Source: Bactericera cockerelli (Eukaryota; Arthropoda; Insecta; Hemiptera; Triozidae). Taken from it: a DNA stretch of 64,000 nucleotides. The translations under genes and the position numbers were made by a program. This document shows positions 52,169-61,100 of the stretch, one piece after another. Within the stretch, counting starts at the first letter, position 1, and each line of letters starts with the position of its first letter. Under the pieces are notes generated by a model. That model was not told where the DNA came from, did not search any database, and saw only the letters and a program-made list of their open reading frames with translations. Location of the stretch: the NCBI GenBank assembly GCA_024516035.1, contig CM044967.1, positions 11,330,092 to 11,394,091 of the forward strand, read 5' to 3'.

Positions 52169-55100
52169 ACTTTCTACGTAGTAATTTTTTAAGTACAGAA
52201 CAGTACAATATAAATTTTATGTTATTTATGAGTTTGAATTTAGGCTCTGACCAAGCATGTACTAAGTGGTTATTTTTATTTTTACAAAAAGTTATGATAG
52301 GTAAGATTTGTGTTAATCACGATGTGATGTCACAATTACTCAAATTAGCTTTACTATATCTTTGAATCACTCGAACCAAGGACCTCTAGTTACGAGTCCG
52401 CCGCCTTATCAATGGAGCCACTGCGGTTGGCTGGGGTCTTTATTTGTATTTGTTATCAGGAAAAACCCTAAAAAAACTATTTTCATCATCTATTTGAGCA
52501 ATTAAAGAACCACAAGTCGGATTGAGCTTTATTTGTATTTGTTATAAAGAATAAGAAGCCTTAGAAGATTTACATCATCTATGTGAGCAATTAACGAAAT
52601 ATATTATAAAGTTATTTGGTAATCTTTTATTACTTTATGAAGAGCTATCTTAGTTCTTTAGTGGGGTCTTAGGGCGGAATTAATAGACAACATCAATAAC
52701 TTAAGTCGTTGGTAAGTGTCGGTTTTCCCTATCTTACACAGTACGCAATCCGTAACTTAGCGCCACAGAGGTATTACAAAAACGTCTATTAATTCCGCCC
52801 TTAATTTGTATTTCTTATTGGTTTTTTAAATAGGGGGGTTTTTTATATAGGAAAACCCCTAGGGTATTTCAATAAAGAATAAGAAACCCCAGAAGATTTT
52901 CATCATCTAAATAAGCAAATAGATTATATTATGAAGTTATCTAAATAGATTATATTATGAAGTTATTAGGTAATCTTGTATTACTTTATGAAGAGCTATC
53001 TTAGCCCTAGTATGTAATGAACAAGAATTCAGTGGTGCATGGGTATAAACCTGTATGTTGGCATAAATGTGAAGCACCTGGTGTATTATTAGGTATCATA
53101 GTTTTTAATGGTGAAACAAAGAGACTAAAACCCTCACCAATAGGAGAACAATTTAAATACATAATTAGTGATGTTGAGAGTGAGATGTAGAACACCATTG
53201 CGTGCAAAATATAAAGTCAATACCAAAAAAACACACAAACAGTAAGGGGTCCAAGGATAACAAATTTAAAAAGTTGAAAAAACTATGCATTCCTCAAAGA
53301 GGATGTACGCTAAAATCAAATTAATAATGAAACCTTATTCAATACGCAACATATCCAACTTATATTTTAAGTGTGATTGTGTGTGTATGTCTGTTTAATG
53401 AAGTTAAGTGATTAACCATGAGTGATAAAATTAGCATTAATTGAAAAAAGTAGATAATAATTATGTGTAATGTTATGATGCCAACTAAAAAATAATTCGT
53501 TTTTTGAAGGAATCATATTCTTTACATTCAGAAGTTACCAAAATAATCCAAACTACTAAAAGTAGTGAAACTTAGACCTAGTCGAATCAATTTATCTGGG
53601 TAGGAGAATTTCATGGGTTAGAATAACTTTCTGGAGACAGTAAGAATAGCCTTGAGTCCAAGAGGATAAATCAGTTTCGTCTATCGATGTAATATAAGAG
53701 TTTATAACAAAGATTCCGATAGTCTATCATGCAATTATTTCACTTGCCATTCGGTTACTATTTCAGTAGTCTAATGAAATGGTACTTGCACGTTACAAAA
53801 AATGTTGGATTTTTTAAAAGCCCATGAATTTTGAGGCCCCAACTCCGAAATTGTTGAAAGTACAATGAAATTCCTTCAGAATTTTGAGATAATAAATCAA
53901 AGTGCTGTTTGTTACTTTATTTTCATCAGCTGATGAACATTTAAATGTTTTCTACCAATTTCGATGGTTTGCAAATAGTTTTAGTGTAAAATAAAATTTA
54001 GAAAAGAAAATATTTTATTGAGTTCACCAAACATACCTTGTAACAAGAAGCAGAGCTTGGAAATATTGCACAGTGGTTTGCTAAGAGCTAGGCATATGGG
54101 ATATTTGTATTAATAATAAATATTTGTACTTATTACTACTAAAATTATAAGCACAGCACGTTGAAGTACAGTACGCATCCTAGAATAAAAGCTTCACGAT
54201 ATGATCCAGGCACCTTCTAAGCAAATGATAATATACTAATGCTGCTGCACAAATCATACAAAGCAACGGCGTTTCAAGATGATACTTAAAATCAAAATAC
54301 CTAACTCGGGCACAAAATATTACAAATTCTTACTTCTGTAAATAAAAAAAAATACTTCTCATAATAATAAAGTAATATCTGACATAATGAAGTTTTAAGT
54401 TTTGTACTATACTAATTTATCCATTAAAAATATCTTAACTTTCAAATTGATCACAGCTTTCTAATAATGAAACTTTACAACTGACCAATTAACTTCTGTC
54501 AGAGTTATGAATCTTCTTAATACTCAAATACAACCTACACTGAAAGCTATTATTTTATGTTGGTAAGTTTTGTAGGTAGTAAACAATATTTCAAATACGT
54601 ATGTTTATGTAAGGCATTGTCTTTTCCAAATAGGTAATCGCAGTGTAATATCACATAATAATATATCATAATTTCGCAAATAATATCAGTATAGTCATGG
54701 TTTATGAAATGATAAACCATCTCAAACTCGTAAGAGTTTGAGAGGAAGAGATTTCCTCCGTCAGAAGCCCACAAAAAAATCTTTATATTTATTCTTCATC
54801 CATCAATTTTTTGCTAATAGTTGTAAATGTTTCAAATCATTATTTCTTACAAAGAATTTAATAATATGAGAAAACTAGATTTCACAGCAATCATATCCCC
54901 TTATAAAAATTCATTCACAATTCAGAGATGGGAAAATAGATGTACATTTTGCGGACTTTTAAATTCAACGAAATGTAATTGAAAATTTTCGGCTGCCATA
55001 CATTAATCACACTTTAACTACAGCTGTTCATGAAAAATTGGAGCCAATTCTCAAACTTTGGAAATACAGGAGTATGGCCATTACTTTGTAACAAAGCCAT

Positions 55101-58100
55101 ATGGAACTATGGAACCTTGCACAATAGGGTTACCTATAATAATTATCATAGGCCATGAAGTATAGGACCTACCATCCATTAAACCTAATAACTCTTTCAA
55201 TGTTTCAACTTGTTTAAAAATATAATGCAAGGTAGGTACATGATACATTCCACAACAGGGGAAAAAGAGAAAATGAAGAACGATTTTAAAAATATGCTTT
55301 TCTAAATTTCAGTCAATTTTATTTACAAATCCTCGAAAAAAATATTACTCTTATATTGTTCGAAGTTTTACATAAATCGGTATTTCAATGAGTAAATAAA
55401 CTAATCTTTAGAAACTAAGCCATTTAATTAAATCATTTTTAAGCACCATGGAGTTGATAACAAATTAAATATAAAAAAAATTTGAACGAAATCTGGAAGA
55501 TTGCTGGGACTTATTTTAAGGAAAAAAGAGTTTAAATACAAACTGCAAGCAATTTTGCATGGAAAAATACCCAAGCATATCGAGAGTATGTGTCATTTGA
55601 GTAAGTATTCAGCAATATTATTACTATTACATTTGCTAAGACAAAAAGAGAGGGTATTAAGTTGTTTTTTGTTCAATAACGTATACCCAAAATAATCACG
55701 TAATGTATGTGTCATTCTTAACTAACTAAATCTGAAATAATATATAATAAATTGCTGTTTCCAGAATGTTTATTGAACATAAAATATTACTTTAAGGCTT
55801 TAGAAAAAAGCTGTACGAATGAGCGTTAGAAGCAAAAAATTACCTATAAATATTTAAACTGGTTTGATATTTTTTAATCAAAACTAATAATATCTTTAAT
55901 TCTCCTCTTTTTTTTTACAAAATATATAATTCAATCAATGGTTTATAAATTTATTTTTATATTTAATGCAAATAAATCTAATCAATTTAATTCGTATTGA
56001 TAATATAACTATTTTTTTTACAATATGTACGGACACTTTTAAGACAAATAAAAAAGGGAAGTAGAAAAATATAAACAAACAAAAATAATAAACAACGATA
56101 GTAGTACTTTCATCTAAACATTTCAATACAAAGTGATGTGATTGAATGTGAGATATTAAATTTTAACAAGAACATCGATATTTTACAAAAAAATAAAATA
56201 ACATTTCCTCTATGCAAATAATAACAACATCACTCACTACCTTCATGCAAAAGGCAGAGAAGTAGCTTTTATTTTTAATGAATCAATCCTACGAAATATC
56301 TGATATGATATATGATATTAGAACACCTATTACGTGATTTTATAATTAACTACAATACAGGAAATTGATGACCGATAAACTGAGGGAAAACGAAAAAATA
56401 AATAAACAACATGTATTTTGTTTACAAAATCAAATAAACCATGTACGGTTTCTTTACAACTGAAATGAAAATGCTAGATTTTGAAAAATTCTAACTGTAG
56501 CACTCCTTTCTAAAAGTAAATTTTTTCTGCTCTTTGGTGTCAGTATTAGAAAATATTGAGGTAAAATTAATAAGAAAAATAGGTGGGGAAATGTAATGGA
56601 AATTCATAATTTAATTCCATCTTTCCGAATAAAATTCATCCAAATAAAAGAAATAAATTGATTAATCTGTCCCGTGCTAATAGACAAGCAGTGCTTGGCA
56701 AGCACATCTAGAGGCCACTTATCACCTTAAGATTTTTTTTTTTTAAATGAAATAGTCAAATTTGTAGAAATTGCAGATAGCACGCGCGTAAAAAATAGTC
56801 AACAACGCAGAAAAAGAAAGGAAAGCTACAGCAAAAACGTCAGCGAAAAAACTATAATACAACAAAGAAACAACTAAAAAGGTGCCAAAATAATGGTGTC
56901 CAAAAAGAAACAAAGGGATACAACTATCAAATCAAGTGAATTGAGAATTTTATGTTGAAGACAGCTCACCGTTGGTGTTTGGGCAGATTTTAGCACTCTT
57001 ACTGGAGGTGAAAGAATTGTTGAGGTTGAGGAAGTAGTCTGGAGGCATGGGGGGATTGTTAACGGGGGAAGAAGGGGGTATTTCGATGGGACGACACCCA
57101 ATGAAAGAACTTTCCAGCCAACACTTTTCCACCTTTCCTGTGCTGCCTTTTGGGGAGTTAGATCTGGGGAGACAGAAAGATTTCAGTATAATGAGATTAA
57201 AGTGATAAATAAACACAAGTCTTGAATCCTTTTTAAAGAGATGGAATATAATAATATTTGTTTATACTACCAAACCAAGTCTTGTACAGGTTCCAAAAGC
57301 ACTAAGCAATGACAATGGAAATTTTGAATTTAGCCAAGTTTGAAAGTCGTGTGGAAAATTCACAGGGTCAAGATTTTTTAATGTAGAACTGATAGATATT
57401 TCATAATTTTCCTCACGATTGACAGACAAGTTCCTGACATACGATTAAATTCTAAATTTAAGTGTTAATTTATTGCTTTTGAAACTTTTATCATAGCTCA
57501 TTGTTGCTAGATTTTACAGCCATATTCCTCGTGTCCTACCTATGGCCTGTTATAAGCAGGCTTAAACCTCAGTAAGCAAGAATCAATAGACTTAACGAAA
57601 GGGAATTTCACAATACATGTTAAATATTGTTTGTACTCTAGATTTATAGACTAAGTACTGTTCCGAAACGCGTATAATTTTGTGTCACCGCGCCTTCAGA
57701 AAAATTATGTCATCTTAACTCAAAACTGAATCATAATAAATAAAGGGAAAATGAATATTTCTCTTTGGTGTTATGTAGATATGAATGTTGCAGGTTTTTT
57801 TTTTGTTTCCAATAATCTCCTTACAGGACAGGAGGTCCTCCATTATTATTTCCCTAGGTCAAGGTCTTCAATTACCTTTCAGTATAGCATACAGTTGTAT
57901 GTATAGAAGGATCAAAAATGTTTTTTATAGGGCAATCCATACATAAGAGAAAAGGAATGTACAACCTCGTCAGTTTTGACATTTCTCTCAGCAGTGGAAG
58001 AAAACCTGAAGACCTCATAAACTATTCAGGAAACTAAAATGTCTTCCACCTCTCCTTACCTTGAAGGACTTGAGCTGTCATGGAGATACCGGGAACTGGC

Positions 58101-61100
58101 GTGAAGTTTGTCCGCACTGCCTTGCTCCCTACCAGACACATAGTGAACTATGGCTGACGTTACCTCCTTAATAGAAGTTCTCACTTCATTGTCCTGTGAG
58201 TTAGTCGTGAGAGAATCCTGAGAACGGAGATATTGAATAATTGATAAATTTCAGTATACTAGGTACTACCAATGAGATATTCACAAAATTATGATCCTGA
58301 TGATGATGATGATGATGGTGATAACAATACCAATAATAATAATAATAATAACAGATTTATAATTAACTAAACTGATTTTAAGTTAAAAGGTAGGGAAAAA
58401 AATGATTATTTTGCAGGACCTGTTGAAGAAAATCAGATACATAATTATTTTTATAATGTTTCGCTTTAAGTCCGGTGGGGCCGACAAGGTCCAAAATATT
58501 ATACCCACAGTATGGACAATCGAGCACTTTCAACACAGAATACGAGGGGATTGCTACCTATTTTGAAACATTATTTATTTGAAAAATAATACTTTTCTCG
58601 GTTTAATTGGATAATAATTGTATACATCTTTCCCCAAACCTACTTGGGGTCGGCATCGGTCAATCTCTTTCTCAAGGTTGAGGTTATTTGGTTTTGGCAC
58701 TCCTACGTCCTCATTTTACGACTGGATGACGTTCCTAATTCCAACCCTTTTGAGGGCGCCATAAAATGGCCCAAATTCTCCTTGAGAGAGATATCTTTCC
58801 CTCTGTATATCCAAGCCAAAAAGTCTGTCCCGGTAGCTCAGTGGTAAAGGCGGCACTCTGTGAATCCAGAGTGTCCAGATGTCGTGGGTTCGAAACCCAA
58901 CCGGGACATGACAAGTTATCCTTCCATTTGGGATATTTACCACATAATAATACGTCTTGGGCTTACTGCTGGAATAATGGGACTTTAATAGTCCTAATCG
59001 GGCAGTATAAATAAGGCGATATTATTATTATTATCAATTATAAATGAATAAGTAAGTATAAGTATAAGTATAAGTAGTGCTTTATTTAGACTGTCAGCGC
59101 AAGACAGGTAGTCCATTATGCCAACAGCCAAAAAATGAATCGTTTTTTTACCCGTAGAATGCTGGCTGCTAGTCGCTCGTTTGGCGTGTTAGGCTTCGCG
59201 AGCCGCTCGTGTGAGTAACGCCATCCCAGGTACGGAGTGCGGTGATTGAAGGAGGAGCGAGCGCTGGCACCAGGCGAGGAGGAGGAAGAGGAAGTGCCTG
59301 TGGAGGGGTGGTTCAGTTTGCTCGTAGACCATCGGGTGAAGAGTGGGAATGCGGTGGTGCTGCTTGTAGAGTTCATGCCACGCTCTGAAATGAATCAGTA
59401 TAAAAAGAAAAGTGAGAAGTTGTACTAGATCGGTAGACCATCGGGTGAAGAGTGGGAATGCGGTGGTGCTGCTGGTAGAGTTCATGCAACGCTCTGAAAT
59501 GAATCCGCATAAAAAGAAAAGTGAGAGAAGTTGTACTACAGTTATTGCCTGGGTTCGATTCCAAAAAGTGAGAGAAGTTGTACTACAGTTAATACAACAG
59601 TTATTGCCATAGGCAATAACTGTTGTATTAACATTATTGTAAGGGTTGGGTGGAAGAGATTGCCATAGGCAATAACCCCGCCCTTTAGTTAGGACATATG
59701 TTTTCAAATATTTACTATTCTTCATCATTTTTATTGTATTTATTGTTTTTTTTTTTCATTTTTTCACTGTTAAAATTATTATTTATATGTACAATTGTAC
59801 ATAATGTCCTTTTGTATCTAATAAAGAATTGTATAATAATAATAATAATAATATAAAAAGAAAAGTGAGAAGTTGTACTAGATCTTACATGTAACTAAAA
59901 TAAAATTGTCTTCTTCTTTTGTCTTTATCTTTTATCTTTTTTTTATCACGGGTGGTGCGGAAGAGAATGCCGTTGGCATTAGCACCGCCATTGATCAAGT
60001 TTTGTTTTCTTAATTTTAATATCTATGTATGTATTTGTATATATTATATGTCATTTGTAAATAAAACTTGATCCAACATGTTTAGTAATAATAATAATAG
60101 ATCTACATGAATATCAGAACATACCCGCAGCCCGTTTCAGAAACAATCTCCACTCTCAAATTCTCCGAATCTCCGTTTTAACCGTCACACAATGGTTAAT
60201 TTAAACGCAATGACCAATCAGAGTGCGTTGTTTGACGGTTGAAACGGAGATCCGGGGATTTTAAGAGTGGAGAGTGTTTCTGGAACGAGGCACTGGACAC
60301 CTGTTTCCAGCTTATTTTCTCTCATCAGCATGTAATAGTTCTGAATATAAATGCCATGAACTTATCTCTCTATTTTGATCAGTATGAACAGATATGTGAG
60401 AAATTGTGAAAATAAATAACTAAGTTTAAACAATGTATAGTATATCAAGCTACCCAAATATTACGTCGCGTCGGTTTTTGGCAAACATTGTATAAGATTA
60501 TTTGTTTTTTACATCCTAAAATGACTACAGAAGTTAAAAAAAGGTACCACACCTTTAGGCTTAGGTACCTATTTCAAAATAAAACTTCTCCTCTGTAATT
60601 TCCCTATGTCACCAATTGACACAGGTATGAAAGAGGAAAAGAACTCAAAGATCATTCAAAAATTTCACAGATAGACGAAGCGTTTAAAAATGAAGACAGG
60701 CAGAATGAAACGACGTGTTTACATCATGTCAGACGCATGAGACATGAGTACATTACGATACAATTTCAATTTAGTTTATTTACTTCTCTCAATACGTTTC
60801 TCTTGAACTGCCCATTAATTTGACCGTGATCTTTTAAGCAGTGACATTGTTACATGTAACAATCACAAGGCTGGATAATTTGTTAGTTTTTATTACTATC
60901 CTTGTGTTTGAAACTGATTTTTTTTCTCAATATTTATGAATTTATGCCATCTCCAACTCTCCATTGATAAAGTATCACCCTGGACGGTCAATACTGAAAA
61001 CACACTTGTTCTATCTTTATATCCAGCTTTGGAAACAGATCCGGTAGGCACTAAATTTGTTTTGACTTTGCCTTGACCTCCAATAACAGTCAGCCTCGTG

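Noticed and set aside
58827..58910. True tRNA gene
   Set aside because: The same head plus body and TAA tail recur at 36007-36214, so it is a SINE.
59189..59728. 179-codon minus-strand frame
   Set aside because: Composed of the LINE tail, the 109-bp duplication and the wrong frame of a real exon.
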